Below, piece by piece: positions 26,235 to 35,772 of a stretch of DNA of 64,000 bases. Under the pieces are notes generated by a model. The model was given only the letters and a program-made list of their open reading frames with translations, had not been told where the DNA came from and searched no databases. Numbering within the stretch: the stretch's first letter is position 1; the number at the start of each line of letters is the position of its first letter. The DNA comes from Labilibaculum sp. GTDB lineage: Bacteria > Bacteroidota > Bacteroidia > Bacteroidales > Marinifilaceae. The stretch spans positions 62,001-126,000 of the forward strand of contig JAEINT010000002.1 in assembly GCA_016342745.1 (NCBI GenBank). The letters run 5' to 3'. The position numbers were made by a program, and so were the translations under genes.

Positions 26235-27323
26235 ATGAAGAAATTACTATTACTAAGTATAGCTTTTTTATTGGTTTTCGGAATTAATGCTCAAGTAGTT
26301 GTTGATACTGTAAAAACGGACAGCATTAAAAAGAAGGTATTAATTGAAGATTCTTGGTCGAGCAAAAAGAAGAAATCTGATACCAAAAATAGAACAGAGA
26401 CAATTTATAAAGTAACCAAAAGCTACGGGGAGGATACTACCAAAGTTAAATTCATGAAAAAAGATGTCGTGAAGGTAGTTGAAAGTGACAATGGGATTAA
26501 GGCTAAAATTGGAAAGATTGGTAAGGTTGGTTTTGAAGAAGACCGTGATACAACTAAAATAAGAATTGGAGGCAAGCAAATTAACATTATCGATGGTTGG
26601 CATGGTACTCGAATTCGAATTCAAAAGGTACATCCATGGGATTCTGATCAAGATAAATTCTTTATTGATGAAGAAAAAGGTTTTAGAGGACATTGGGCTG
26701 GTTTTGAGATGGGTGTAAATGGTTTTGCTGAAGAAGATTATAGTATGTATCCTGCAGAACAAAATGACTTTATGGATTTGGATATGGCCAAGTCTCTTGC
26801 GGTAAACTTGAATTTTTTGCAATATGATATAGGCTTGCAAAAAGAACGAAACACCATTGGTTTGGTTACTGGTTTAGGTTTAGAGTGGAATAATTATCGA
26901 TTCGATCAGAACATAAGTTTGGAAAAAGGTGGTTCTGATTTAATTCAACCATACGCAATTGACTCAGATTGGTCAGTAAAGAAAAGCAAATTAACAAGCT
27001 TATATCTTACGGTGCCTTTGCTTCTTGAATTTCAAATTCCAGTTAAGTATAAAACCAGAAGAGTCCACATGTCGGCAGGAGTAGTGGGAGGTTTACGTTT
27101 AGGTTCTCATACCAAAATAAAATACAAGTCGAATGGTAACAAACACAAGGACAAAGATCATGACGATTTTAATTTAAATACACTTCGTTATTCTGCGCAG
27201 GTACGTGTCGGTTATCGTTCTCTAAACTTTTTTGCTACTTATGGTTTAAATGGACTATTCGAAAAAAATGATGGCCCTGAATTGGATCCATTTACAGTAG
27301 GAATTACCTTGATAACATTCTAA
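26235..27323 (+). CDS. Predicted outer-membrane beta-barrel protein
   Basis: 362 aa with a clear signal peptide (MKKLLLLSIAFLLVFGINAQ). A basic, Lys/Asp/Thr-rich linker (about 25-145) leads into a C-terminal part with alternating hydrophobic strands, e.g. RNTIGLVTGLGLEWNNYRF, LTSLYLTVPLLLEFQIP and VHMSAGVVGGLRLGSHTKI. It ends in DPFTVGITLITF, a terminal aromatic as in outer-membrane barrels. It resembles the PorT/OMP beta-barrel-2 families of Bacteroidota. It is the last gene of the ECF module, with its own copy of the TGTAAC/CGTCTT promoter, and is the probable regulated output. The ligand or role is unknown. Confidence 0.75.
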   Translation: MKKLLLLSIAFLLVFGINAQVVVDTVKTDSIKKKVLIEDSWSSKKKKSDTKNRTETIYKVTKSYGEDTTKVKFMKKDVVKVVESDNGIKAKIGKIGKVGFEEDRDTTKIRIGGKQINIIDGWHGTRIRIQKVHPWDSDQDKFFIDEEKGFRGHWAGFEMGVNGFAEEDYSMYPAEQNDFMDLDMAKSLAVNLNFLQYDIGLQKERNTIGLVTGLGLEWNNYRFDQNISLEKGGSDLIQPYAIDSDWSVKKSKLTSLYLTVPLLLEFQIPVKYKTRRVHMSAGVVGGLRLGSHTKIKYKSNGNKHKDKDHDDFNLNTLRYSAQVRVGYRSLNFFATYGLNGLFEKNDGPELDPFTVGITLITF

Positions 27324-27344
27324 TACCAAATAATAAATAATATT

Positions 27345-27376
27345 ATGCCAGATTCTTCTAGGATCTGGCATTTTTA
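27345..27376 (+). terminator. Terminator of ECF module
   Basis: ATGCCAGAT (27345-27353) pairs with ATCTGGCAT (27363-27371) and is followed by a T-rich tract. Confidence 0.8.
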
Positions 27377-27439
27377 TTTATATACAGATCAGTTTTGACG
27401 AATGTTGAATTATGTGTCATAAAATAGTATATTAGTGGC

Positions 27440-29446
27440 ATGAAAAAGAAATCCCTACTCTTATTTTGTTTTTTTTCTGCTCTTCTTGTCTTACCTACTT
27501 TCGCCGGTTTTCAAACAAGTTTGGATAGTTTGAATAAACGTTATGAAAATGTGTACGGCCAAGAGAAATTAGAGACTTTGCTTGAAATGAGTAAGGTTTA
27601 TTGGGAAATAGAACCTCGGGAAGGAATCGCTAAAGGATTGCAAGCACTTGCTTTGGCTCAAAGCCTAGAATATGATAACGAAATCATAAAAGCGATGTAT
27701 TATGTAGGAACTGCCTACTACATCGATAACCAGTACGATAACTCTCTGGATTATTTATTGAAAGCATATCGATTTGCTCAAGATCATAAACTTCTAAAAG
27801 ACATGGCGGATATTAGCCGACAATTAGCCACGGTTTATTATCAATCAGGAAAATATAGTAAGACGTATACCTATACGCTTGAAGCAAAAAAGATTTATGA
27901 AAATATTGATGATAAAGTAGGGATAGCAAGCTGTTTAAATTTGCTAGGACTCTACTACAAGGCGATTGATAGGCATGATCAAGCTTTGGATTACCTGCAA
28001 GAAGCTTTGGCTTTGGGTAAAAAAATGGCTCATAGAGTAATTGTTGGTGACGCTCTGAATGATATTGGAAGTTTGTATACCGAAATGGGAGATACCTTAA
28101 AAGCGATTCGAACTTATCGTGAAGCTGTTGATTATTACAAGTCGAAGGTGCCAAATAATAAAATCGGCTTGTTCGAGTTGAATATGAGTGAATTGTATTT
28201 GGATCATGGCGAATTAGAAAAAGCTAAACATCATCTTGATAAAGGATACTTGATTGCCTCTCATTTAAATTCTAAAAGACTATTTCGAGATTATTACAAG
28301 TATTTATCACTCTACTATACCAAATTAGGGAACTATAAAAAGTCAGTTTTGGCCCATCAAAACCTTCAGGCTTATCAGGATTCGATTACATCAGAACAGT
28401 TATCTAATAAAATTGATGATTTGGATTCCAGACACATTGAAGATGTGAAAAATCAAGAGAATCAGTTGTTGAGAGACGAAAATCAAACACAACAGTTAGA
28501 GATCAATAGACAATATACAGTTGGTTTGCTAATTTTATTAGTCTTACTTGTTGTTATCTTCTTATTGACTTTTAGATATCGAAACAACTTAAAAGACAAT
28601 GAATTACTGTATTTGAGAAATCGTTTGGTTAGTCAGCATCAGGAAGAGCTCATAGGAGCAATGAAACGTCTCAAAGACAGTGAAGATAAGTTGAGAACTG
28701 CCAATAAAACGAAAGATAAAATGTTCTCATTAATTGCTCACGATTTAAGAGGATCCATTGGAAATATTAGCAACGGTTTACGCATGATGCTAACCGATAA
28801 AGAATTAAACCTAAGCGAAGAGGATAAAACAGAATTTTTGGTGTCTCTTTTTCATTCAGCAGATAACTCATTTGAGTTGTTAGAGAATTTATTGTTTTGG
28901 GCAAAGAATCAAACTTCAACAGTATCAGCAAATTTGCAAATGGTTGATGCAAGTTCAATAATTAATTCAAACATTGGTTTATTAGCTGAGTTGGCTAAAA
29001 TTAAATCGATTAAATTATTTACAAGTTCTAATGCTTCTGTAGAAGTATATGTCGATTGGAACATGATCAATACGGTTCTTAGGAATTTGATTTCCAATGC
29101 AATAAAATTCACGCACAAAGAGGGAAGTATCGAAATTAAGTCGGAAATAGGCGAGTATTTTGTTAAGATTTCAGTAATTGATAATGGTATTGGAATGATG
29201 CCAGAACAGATTGAGAATATCTACGAAGGAAAAACTACAGATGGTACTGCAAATGAGAAAGGTACTGGCTTGGGAATTACCTTATGTCGAGATTTTCTAG
29301 TGAAGAACCATGGTCAAATGATGGTCGAAAGTGAAGTGGATAAGGGAAGTACTTTTTCGTTTATAATTCCTCGCAGACCAATGGGCAATGATAAATATCT
29401 AGAATTTGTTGAAAAAGAGAGCTTACTTTCCTTAGTAAATAATTAA
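27440..29446 (+). CDS. TPR-containing membrane sensor histidine kinase
   Basis: 668 aa. A signal peptide (about 1-24) is followed by a periplasmic array of tetratricopeptide repeats (about 35-310; units such as ASCLNLLGLYYKAIDRHDQA and GDALNDIGSLYTEMGDTLKA). A coiled coil and one membrane helix (about 355-378, GLLILLVLLVVIFLLTF) come next. HisKA has phosphoacceptor His434 in MFSLIAHDLRGSIGN. HATPase_c has VIDNGIGMMPEQ and GTGLGITLCRDF. No response regulator is adjacent. It is separated from the ECF module by a terminator, so a functional link is not implied. Confidence 0.93.
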   Translation: MKKKSLLLFCFFSALLVLPTFAGFQTSLDSLNKRYENVYGQEKLETLLEMSKVYWEIEPREGIAKGLQALALAQSLEYDNEIIKAMYYVGTAYYIDNQYDNSLDYLLKAYRFAQDHKLLKDMADISRQLATVYYQSGKYSKTYTYTLEAKKIYENIDDKVGIASCLNLLGLYYKAIDRHDQALDYLQEALALGKKMAHRVIVGDALNDIGSLYTEMGDTLKAIRTYREAVDYYKSKVPNNKIGLFELNMSELYLDHGELEKAKHHLDKGYLIASHLNSKRLFRDYYKYLSLYYTKLGNYKKSVLAHQNLQAYQDSITSEQLSNKIDDLDSRHIEDVKNQENQLLRDENQTQQLEINRQYTVGLLILLVLLVVIFLLTFRYRNNLKDNELLYLRNRLVSQHQEELIGAMKRLKDSEDKLRTANKTKDKMFSLIAHDLRGSIGNISNGLRMMLTDKELNLSEEDKTEFLVSLFHSADNSFELLENLLFWAKNQTSTVSANLQMVDASSIINSNIGLLAELAKIKSIKLFTSSNASVEVYVDWNMINTVLRNLISNAIKFTHKEGSIEIKSEIGEYFVKISVIDNGIGMMPEQIENIYEGKTTDGTANEKGTGLGITLCRDFLVKNHGQMMVESEVDKGSTFSFIIPRRPMGNDKYLEFVEKESLLSLVNN

Positions 29447-29492
29447 ATTTAAAGCTGAAATACACATCAGCTTAAACTAAATTTAAATACTA

Positions 29493-30203
29493 ATGAGATT
29501 ATTACTAATCAGTAATTCAACAAATCCAGGTGAAGAATACTTGGACTACCCAAAGAATAACATCAAAGAATTTTTAGGTGAGAAGCCAGTAAAAGCATTG
29601 TTTATTCCTTATGCGGGAGTAACAGTTTCTTTTGACGATTATGAGGCAAAAGTGAAAGAACGATTTAATGAAGTAGGACACGATGTTGTTTCTATTCATC
29701 ATTTCGAGAATCCTGTTAAAGCAGTTGAAGAAGCCGAAGCAATTGTTGTTGGCGGTGGTAGTACTTGGAATTTGTTGCATTTAATCCACAAATACAAGCT
29801 AACGGAACCAATTAGAAACAAAGTAATTAACGAAAAAGCCCCATATATTGGTTGGAGTGCAGGTTCAAATTTAACTTGTCCTACTATTAAAACAACCAAT
29901 GATATGCCAATAATCGATCCACTAGGTTTCGATGCTTTAAATTTGATTCCTTTTCAGATTAATCCTCACTATTTAGATAAAAATCCAGCAGGGCATGGCG
30001 GAGAAACTCGTGAAGATCGGATCAATGAATTCATGGTCGTTAATCCTGATATGTACATTGCAGGATTACGCGAAGCAACAATGTTTTTGGTAGAGGATGG
30101 CAAGATTAAGCTAATTGGAGATCGAAATTGTCGAATTTTCAAAAATGGCTTGGAAGCCTATGAATTGAGTGCTAAAGATGACTTTAATTTCTTGATGAAA
30201 TAA
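29493..30203 (+). CDS. pepE: Dipeptidase E (peptidase S51)
   Basis: Cytoplasmic serine dipeptidase with preference for N-terminal Asp (Asp-Xaa dipeptides). The 236-aa length is normal. The nucleophile Ser122 lies in IGWSAGSNLTCPT, preceded by VVGGGSTWNLL. The C-terminal region contains NPHYLDK and GLREATMFLVE. It sits 46 nt behind the TPR kinase with no terminator between them, so read-through is possible. A strong terminator follows. Confidence 0.93.
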   Translation: MRLLLISNSTNPGEEYLDYPKNNIKEFLGEKPVKALFIPYAGVTVSFDDYEAKVKERFNEVGHDVVSIHHFENPVKAVEEAEAIVVGGGSTWNLLHLIHKYKLTEPIRNKVINEKAPYIGWSAGSNLTCPTIKTTNDMPIIDPLGFDALNLIPFQINPHYLDKNPAGHGGETREDRINEFMVVNPDMYIAGLREATMFLVEDGKIKLIGDRNCRIFKNGLEAYELSAKDDFNFLMK

Positions 30204-30225
30204 GAATCAGTAAATAATAATTTAG

Positions 30226-30256
30226 AGCGGTTGAATCAAATTCAACCGCTTTTTTT
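30226..30256 (+). terminator. pepE terminator
   Basis: AGCGGTTGAA-TCAAA-TTCAACCGCT, a 10-bp perfect stem followed by six T residues. Confidence 0.88.
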
Positions 30257-30268
30257 CATTTGAATTTT

Positions 30269-30276
30269 TACCTTTG
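30269..30276 (+). promoter_or_regulatory. Candidate -7 box of AspT-type transporter gene
   Basis: TACCTTTG is a perfect TANNTTTG match, 54 nt upstream of the ATG, directly behind the pepE terminator. No -33 element at the usual distance. Confidence 0.4.
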
Positions 30277-30330
30277 TGCTCTTGTTGGGAATCGCCTCTT
30301 GGTTTTCATATTATTTAAAAGATTTCTTAA

Positions 30331-31917
30331 ATGGATTTATTGTCATCTACCTATTTTGTTCTTTTTCTGATCATTGCAATCGGATTTGTTGTGGGTAATA
30401 TCAAAATAAAAGGTATTTCTCTGGATGTTTCAGCAGTTATTTTTGTAGCACTTGTATTTGGCCATTATGGTGTTTCTATTCCGAACGATATTCAGAAAAT
30501 TGGACTAACCTTGTTCATCTTCACAATTGGTATTCAGGCAGGACCCGGTTTTTTTGAATCTTTTAAAAAGAATGGTAGAGAGTTAATTTTACTAGCTTTG
30601 ATCTTGGTAGGAAGTGCATCTTTGGTGACCCTTTTATTAGCTATCGTATTTCAAGTCGATATGAATATTGCTATTGGATTGTTAACTGGTTCACTAACCA
30701 GTACGCCTGGTTTAGCTGCAGCTATTGAAACTACTCAATCACCAATGGCTTCTATCGGTTATGGAATTGCTTACCCATTTGGGGTAATTGGTGTAATTCT
30801 TTTTGTAAGGTTATACCCAAAATTAACTGGTGTTAATATTCAAAAAGAGGCTGATAAATTAGAAGAAGAGATTTTAAAACAGAATCCAGAATTAGTCAAT
30901 AAGAATTTTGTTGTTGAAAATGAGAACATTGTAGGTAAAAGCATTCGTGAATTGAAAGTTCGCTCAATGACGCAAGCAAATATTTCTCGAATTATGCATG
31001 AAGGAAAAACAATTGTGCCTTTGCCTACCACAAGACTTGAAAAAGGGGATATCGTAAAGCTAATTGGAACTGAACAAGCTATTGAGAAAGCCAGACTGCT
31101 TATTGGTGAAGAAACAAGCGAGAAGATACCTTTAAGTATCGATTATGTTGTAGAATCGGTATTGGTAACCAATAAACAAGTTGTAAATAAAACAATTGGT
31201 CAGTTAAATGTATTGGCAAACTACAATGCTCGTATTACAAGAATAAGAAGAGCTGGAATTGATATTGTGGCTAGTTCGAAATCAGAAATTCGTTTTGGAG
31301 ATAAATTAGTTGTTGCCTGCGGTACAGGAAATATTAAAAATGTTCGTCATCTTTTTGGTAACGATAGTAAGAAGTTATCGGATACCGATTTTTTCCCAAT
31401 TGCAACGGGAATTGTTTTAGGTGTTTTGGTTGGGAAATTAAAGGTTTCATTTACCGATGAATTTACATTTAGTTTAGGCTTAACCGGAGGTGTTTTAATG
31501 GTTGCTTTGATTTTGAGTAGAATCGGAAAAACAGGGCCAATTTTATGGACCATGTCTGGATCTTCGAATCAATTGCTTCGTCAACTAGGCTTACTAATGT
31601 TCCTTTCGGTAGTTGGAACAAGTGCAGGTTCACATTTAGTTGAAACATTCCAAGAATCTGGTTTAGTTTTGTTCGGTGTTGGCATAGGAATCACATTAAT
31701 CCCAATGATAATCACCACATTAATAGGCCATTTTGTGCTAAAAATGAACATTCTAAATTTGTTGGGCGCTTTAACAGGAAGTATGACAAGTACTCCAGGT
31801 TTAGCTGCTGTTGATGGAATGGCTGATTCCAATGCGCAATCAATAGCTTATGCAACCGTATATCCAATAGCAATGGTTCTTTTAATGGTTTGCGTTCAAT
31901 TGTTGAGTATGTTTTAA
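30331..31917 (+). CDS. AspT/YidE-family membrane transporter with two TrkA-C domains
   Basis: 528 aa, two homologous membrane halves (residues about 1-165 and 350-528) flanking two cytosolic TrkA-C/RCK-C domains (about 185-265 and 275-340). Both halves carry the family duplication signature, GSLTSTPGLAAAIE in the first and GSMTSTPGLAAVDGMA in the second. This is the architecture of the aspartate:alanine exchanger family (TC 2.A.81). In most members, including E. coli YidE and YbjL, the substrate is unknown. No decarboxylase is adjacent that would identify it as the aspartate/alanine antiporter. Confidence 0.9.
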   Translation: MDLLSSTYFVLFLIIAIGFVVGNIKIKGISLDVSAVIFVALVFGHYGVSIPNDIQKIGLTLFIFTIGIQAGPGFFESFKKNGRELILLALILVGSASLVTLLLAIVFQVDMNIAIGLLTGSLTSTPGLAAAIETTQSPMASIGYGIAYPFGVIGVILFVRLYPKLTGVNIQKEADKLEEEILKQNPELVNKNFVVENENIVGKSIRELKVRSMTQANISRIMHEGKTIVPLPTTRLEKGDIVKLIGTEQAIEKARLLIGEETSEKIPLSIDYVVESVLVTNKQVVNKTIGQLNVLANYNARITRIRRAGIDIVASSKSEIRFGDKLVVACGTGNIKNVRHLFGNDSKKLSDTDFFPIATGIVLGVLVGKLKVSFTDEFTFSLGLTGGVLMVALILSRIGKTGPILWTMSGSSNQLLRQLGLLMFLSVVGTSAGSHLVETFQESGLVLFGVGIGITLIPMIITTLIGHFVLKMNILNLLGALTGSMTSTPGLAAVDGMADSNAQSIAYATVYPIAMVLLMVCVQLLSMF

Positions 31918-31920
31918 ATT

Positions 31921-31953
31921 AAAAAATCCCGAAAAGGAATTCTCTTCGGGATT
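31921..31953. terminator. Bidirectional terminator between AspT-type gene and xth
   Basis: AATCCCGAA (31925-31933) pairs with TTCGGGATT (31945-31953), with an A-run on the left that becomes a U-run for the minus-strand gene. Confidence 0.8.
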
Positions 31954-31971
31954 GATAATAATTTGACGGAT

Positions 31972-32739
31972 TTAAAAATCAACTTCAACTACAACCGGAC
32001 AATGATCTGAGTGTACGATATCTGCAAGAATAGAAGCTCCTTTTAGCTTGTCACGCAATGGTTCGCTAACCATATGGTAATCGATACGCCAGCCGAGGTT
32101 TTTTCCTCTGGAGCCAGCTCTGTAGCTCCACCAACTATATTTATCTGGAGATTGATCAAACTCTCTAAAGCTGTCAATAAAACCATTATCAATAAACTGA
32201 CTTACCCATTCTCTTTCTTCGGGTAAAAAGCCCGATACGTTTTTCTTTTTTTCTGGCCTACTGATATCTATAGGCTTATGGCATATGTTATAATCGCCAC
32301 CAATAATCAAATTAGGTCTTTCCTTTTTTAATTCAGTAATGTATTCTTGAAAATAGGCTAGCCATTCCATTTTATAATCTTGACGAGGACCACCTGTTGT
32401 TCCCGAAGGGTGGTAGGTACTAAAAACGGAAACATCACCAAAATCAGCACGAATAGCTCTTCCTTCTACATCATATTTTGGATTGTCAATACCAATAACA
32501 ACATGATCAGGCTTTATCTTACTCAAGATACCAACGCCACTATATCCTTTTTTTTCTGCAGAAAACCAGTAGCAATGATAACCTAATTCTTCAAAAAGAT
32601 GAGTTTCGATCTGTTCAGGTTGTGCTTTAGTTTCCTGTATAAGAAGAATATCTGGGTTTTCCTGCTTTATCCAGCCAATGAAATCTTTACCTAAAGCGGC
32701 ACGAATTCCATTTACATTGTAACTTATTATTTTTCGCAT
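31972..32739 (-). CDS. xth: Exodeoxyribonuclease III (AP endonuclease)
   Basis: 255-aa member of the exonuclease-endonuclease-phosphatase fold. It acts in base-excision repair, incising at abasic sites and removing 3' blocking groups. Visible motifs: SYNVNGIRAA (Asn near the N-terminus), LLIQETKA (metal-binding Glu), GGDYNICH (catalytic Asp/Asn), LGWRIDYHMVS and the C-terminal HSDHCPVVVEVDF with the catalytic Asp-His pair. The start is an ATG. It is divergent from rsgA and shares a short upstream region with it. Confidence 0.96.
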   Translation of the reverse strand: MRKIISYNVNGIRAALGKDFIGWIKQENPDILLIQETKAQPEQIETHLFEELGYHCYWFSAEKKGYSGVGILSKIKPDHVVIGIDNPKYDVEGRAIRADFGDVSVFSTYHPSGTTGGPRQDYKMEWLAYFQEYITELKKERPNLIIGGDYNICHKPIDISRPEKKKNVSGFLPEEREWVSQFIDNGFIDSFREFDQSPDKYSWWSYRAGSRGKNLGWRIDYHMVSEPLRDKLKGASILADIVHSDHCPVVVEVDF

Positions 32740-32867
32740 AGCGTATGTTTTTTATTTGGAGTGAATAAAGATAAAAAAGAAAATACCTGATTGGCCAGAA
32801 TGTGAAAGGAGATTTGTTAAAAAATCAGAAAATGAAAGGAAATAGTCTAAAATTGCTTGGAATCAAC

Positions 32868-32875
32868 TACTTTTG
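32868..32875 (+). promoter_or_regulatory. Candidate -7 box for rsgA
   Basis: TACTTTTG is a perfect TANNTTTG match, 17 nt upstream of the proposed TTG start at 32893. It lies inside the reading frame of the first possible TTG (32857), which argues against that earlier start. Confidence 0.5.
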
Positions 32876-32892
32876 TAATAAAAATAAGCGCA

Positions 32893-33819
32893 TTGAAAGA
32901 AGCATTAGTAATCAAGTCGACAGGAAGTTGGTATACGGTAAAAACCAACGATGGAGTAATTCATAATTGCCGAATTAAAGGGAAATTTAGAATGGATGGT
33001 ATTCGTACCACCAATCCAATCTCCGTAGGCGATAAGGTGGATTTTGAAGAAAAAGAAGAAGCAAATGTAATTGTGAAGATTCATGATCGGAAGAATTACA
33101 TTATTCGAAAATCATCAAATTTATCGAAACACAGTCAAATTATTGCCTCGAACGTTGATCAGGCATTTTTGATTGTAACGGTAAATTATCCGCTAACGAC
33201 AACAACTTTTATCGATCGTTTTTTGGCTGCCGCCGAAGCTTATCGTATTCCTGTAAACCTAATTTTCAATAAAATTGACCGCTATCGTCCAAACGATATG
33301 GAAAGATTGGCTGAGTTAAAAGGAATTTACGAATCGATTGGTTACAAGTGTTACGAAATATCCGCAAAAGAAGGTACACACTTAGAAATTATTAGAGAAG
33401 CATTAAAAGGCAAGATAAATTTGCTTTCGGGACACTCGGGAGTTGGTAAATCTACCTTAATCAATGCAATTCAGCCTGGTTTAGATTTAAAAACGGGTGA
33501 AATTTCAGAAGCTCATTCACAAGGAAAACATACGACGACTTTTTCAGAGATGTTTGAATTGGATTTTGAGGGATATATCATCGATACACCTGGAATTCGT
33601 GGTTTTGGAACTATAGATATGGAAAAAGAGGAAATGTCTCATTTCTTTCCAGAGATATTCAAAACGTCAGAGCATTGTCAATTCAACAATTGCAGCCATG
33701 TTCACGAGCCTAAATGTGCCGTAAAAGGTGCTGTTGAGATTGGAAAAATTAGCATGACCCGATACGAAAGCTACTTGGGCATGATTATGGAAGATGAGGA
33801 TAGCAAGTATAGAATCTAG
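32893..33819 (+). CDS. rsgA: Ribosome small-subunit GTPase RsgA
   Basis: Circularly permuted GTPase that checks late maturation of the 30S subunit. Order: N-terminal OB fold (STGSWYTVKTNDG, CRIKGKFR), then G4 (FNKID), G5 (SAKEG), G1 P-loop (GHSGVGKST), G2/G3 (DTPGIRGFG), and a C-terminal zinc domain with CQFNNCSHVHEPKC. I place the start at TTG 32893 (KEALVIKSTGSW, 308 aa), which matches the usual Bacteroidota N-terminus. The frame extends 12 codons further to another TTG, but a -7 promoter box lies in that extension. Confidence 0.95.
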   Translation: MKEALVIKSTGSWYTVKTNDGVIHNCRIKGKFRMDGIRTTNPISVGDKVDFEEKEEANVIVKIHDRKNYIIRKSSNLSKHSQIIASNVDQAFLIVTVNYPLTTTTFIDRFLAAAEAYRIPVNLIFNKIDRYRPNDMERLAELKGIYESIGYKCYEISAKEGTHLEIIREALKGKINLLSGHSGVGKSTLINAIQPGLDLKTGEISEAHSQGKHTTTFSEMFELDFEGYIIDTPGIRGFGTIDMEKEEMSHFFPEIFKTSEHCQFNNCSHVHEPKCAVKGAVEIGKISMTRYESYLGMIMEDEDSKYRI

Positions 33820-33842
33820 AAAAATTATGATTTCTTACTTAG

Positions 33843-33899
33843 GAATTGTAATTTTCTTATCTCATTTCCGATGCTTGTCGGAATTATAACTTACAATTC
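33843..33899. repeat. Nested inverted repeats upstream of AIM24-like gene
   Basis: Outer arms GAATTGTAA (33843-33851) and TTACAATTC (33891-33899) enclose inner arms TTCCGA (33866-33871) and TCGGAA (33878-33883). It may form an mRNA stem-loop ending 8 nt before the proposed start codon. Confidence 0.5.
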
Positions 33900-33906
33900 T
33901 TATAAC

Positions 33907-34674
33907 ATGACTTCACACGAAATAGATTACAAAATTTACGGGAACGATATTCAACTGGTTGAAATTGAATTGGATCCTAACGAAACGGTAATTGCTGAGG
34001 CAGGAGCAATGTCCTATATGGAAGAAGGAATTGCCTTTGATACCAAAATGGGAGATGGTTCGGAACCTGAAAAAGGTTTATTTGGCAAGTTGTTGTCTGC
34101 AGGTTCGAGGCTAGTAACTGGTGAATCACTCTTTTTAACTCATTTCACTCATCGTGGATCTGGAAAAGCAAAGGTTGCATTTGCAGCACCTTATCCAGGA
34201 ACCATTATGCCTATTGATTTGAAGAAATCAGGTGGCTCCTTAATTGTGCAGAAAGATGGATTTCTGTGTGCTGCATTAGGAACTAAGGTTAGCATTACTT
34301 TCAACCAAAAGTTGGGTGCTGCTCTTTTTGGCGGGGAAGGTTTCATTCTGCAAAAATTACAAGGAGATGGCAAAGCTTTTGTACATGCTGGAGGAACAGT
34401 CATTGAAAAAGAACTAAACAATCAAACCCTTCGCGTGGATACGGGTTGTGTTGTTGCTTTTGAGGAAGGCATAGAATTTTCCGTTGAAAAAGCAGGAGGC
34501 CTTAAATCAATGTTTTTTGGAGGTGAAGGTATGTTTCTAGCAACCTTAAAGGGAACTGGAAAAGTTTGGTTGCAATCCATGCCAATTAGAAAATTAATAA
34601 AAGCGATATCTCCTGCTGGAGAAAATCGATCAAAAGGAGCAAGCTCCATTCTTGGAGAGTTTCTAGAAGATTAA
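33907..34674 (+). CDS. AIM24/TIGR00266-family protein
   Basis: 255 aa from the ATG at 33907 ([16 protein letters not shown]); a 12-codon upstream extension runs through an inverted repeat and is doubtful. The sequence shows the triple-repeated beta structure of the AIM24 family: [19 protein letters not shown], then [20 protein letters not shown] and [16 protein letters not shown], with many GG motifs such as [20 protein letters not shown]. It is a cytoplasmic protein of unknown biochemical function; the yeast mitochondrial relative affects inner-membrane organisation. It follows rsgA by about 90 nt. Confidence 0.88.
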   Translation: MTSHEIDYKIYGNDIQLVEIELDPNETVIAEAGAMSYMEEGIAFDTKMGDGSEPEKGLFGKLLSAGSRLVTGESLFLTHFTHRGSGKAKVAFAAPYPGTIMPIDLKKSGGSLIVQKDGFLCAALGTKVSITFNQKLGAALFGGEGFILQKLQGDGKAFVHAGGTVIEKELNNQTLRVDTGCVVAFEEGIEFSVEKAGGLKSMFFGGEGMFLATLKGTGKVWLQSMPIRKLIKAISPAGENRSKGASSILGEFLED

Positions 34675-34695
34675 CAAAAGAAAATAACAAAAATA

Positions 34696-34720
34696 AGCAC
34701 GTAAATTCTACGTGCTATTT
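34696..34720 (+). terminator. Terminator between AIM24-like gene and mnmH
   Basis: AGCACGTA-AATTC-TACGTGCT, an 8-bp perfect stem followed by ATTTTATT. Confidence 0.65.
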
Positions 34721-34740
34721 TATTGAAATAAAACGAACAA

Positions 34741-35772
34741 ATGGCTACCGTACTTAATCCAAAGGAATTTCTTGAAATGGGTAAAACCATTCCAATGGTT
34801 GATGTTAGAACTCCAGCAGAATTTGAGCTTGGGCACATTCCAGATGCTTTAAACATTCCAATTTTCACCAACGAAGAAAGAGTATTGGTTGGAACAAAAT
34901 ACAAAAGAGCAAGCAAGGATTCGGCCGTTTTGTTGGGCTTAGAATTGGTTGGTCCTAAATTGGCACGATTTGTTCGACAAGCAAAAAAGATAGCACCAGA
35001 GAAAGTGATCATGTTGCATTGCTGGAGGGGTGGAATGAGAAGTGGTAGTATGGCCTGGCTTTTCGAAACTGCAGGATTTACGGTTTACTTGTTAAAAGGT
35101 GGCTACAAGGCGTACAGAAGCTATAATCGGGATCAGTTTCAAGAGAAATCAGAATTGGTTGTACTTGGAGGAATGACAGGTAGCGGTAAAACTGATATTT
35201 TACATGAGATGCAAGCTATGGGACATCAGGTTCTTGATTTGGAAGGTGTTGCCAACCATAAAGGTTCTGTTTTTGGAGCTTTAGGTCAAGCCAATCAACC
35301 TACAAATGAACATTTTGAAAACGAACTAGCTAAGATTTGGTCCGGATTTGACGCTAATCGACCAATTTGGATCGAAGATGAAAGCAATTCTGTAGGAACA
35401 GTGCGGATTAATGATGTTTTATTTGGAAGAATGCGAAAAGCGGAGGTGATTCGATTAGATGTTCCGAAAGAAGAGCGAATTAAACGCTTGGTAAAGGAAT
35501 ATGCTTGCTTTGATATTGAACTGTTGAAAGGTTTGGTTTTTAAAATTGAAAAAAGGCTAGGTGGTTTAAATGTTAAAAATGCCTTTGAGAGCCTCGATAA
35601 AGGAGATTTTCATGCTGTCGCGGATATTACCTTAACTTATTACGATAAGGCCTATAAGCATGGCCAGGAAAAGCGAAAGGGGCAAACAATTCATCCGCTT
35701 CAGGTTGAAAGAGATGCTCCAAAAGAAAATGCCGAAGCAGTCTTGAACTTTTACGAAAAACTAGAAAAATAA
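34741..35772 (+). CDS. mnmH: tRNA 2-selenouridine synthase
   Basis: 343 aa. The N-terminal rhodanese domain has active-site Cys94 in LHCWRGGMRSG. The C-terminal P-loop domain has GMTGSGKT at 144-151. The enzyme exchanges sulfur for selenium at wobble uridine 34 using selenophosphate, via a geranylated intermediate. SelD, which makes selenophosphate, is not in the window, so selenation in this strain is inferred only from the family. It modifies the same nucleotide as MnmG, encoded 30 kb away. A terminator lies just upstream, with the ATG 20 nt beyond it. Confidence 0.95.
   Translation: MATVLNPKEFLEMGKTIPMVDVRTPAEFELGHIPDALNIPIFTNEERVLVGTKYKRASKDSAVLLGLELVGPKLARFVRQAKKIAPEKVIMLHCWRGGMRSGSMAWLFETAGFTVYLLKGGYKAYRSYNRDQFQEKSELVVLGGMTGSGKTDILHEMQAMGHQVLDLEGVANHKGSVFGALGQANQPTNEHFENELAKIWSGFDANRPIWIEDESNSVGTVRINDVLFGRMRKAEVIRLDVPKEERIKRLVKEYACFDIELLKGLVFKIEKRLGGLNVKNAFESLDKGDFHAVADITLTYYDKAYKHGQEKRKGQTIHPLQVERDAPKENAEAVLNFYEKLEK

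Noticed and set aside
29450-29476. AAGCTGA/TCAGCTT dyad before pepE as a terminator
   Set aside because: A 7-bp stem without any following T-run; probably not a terminator.
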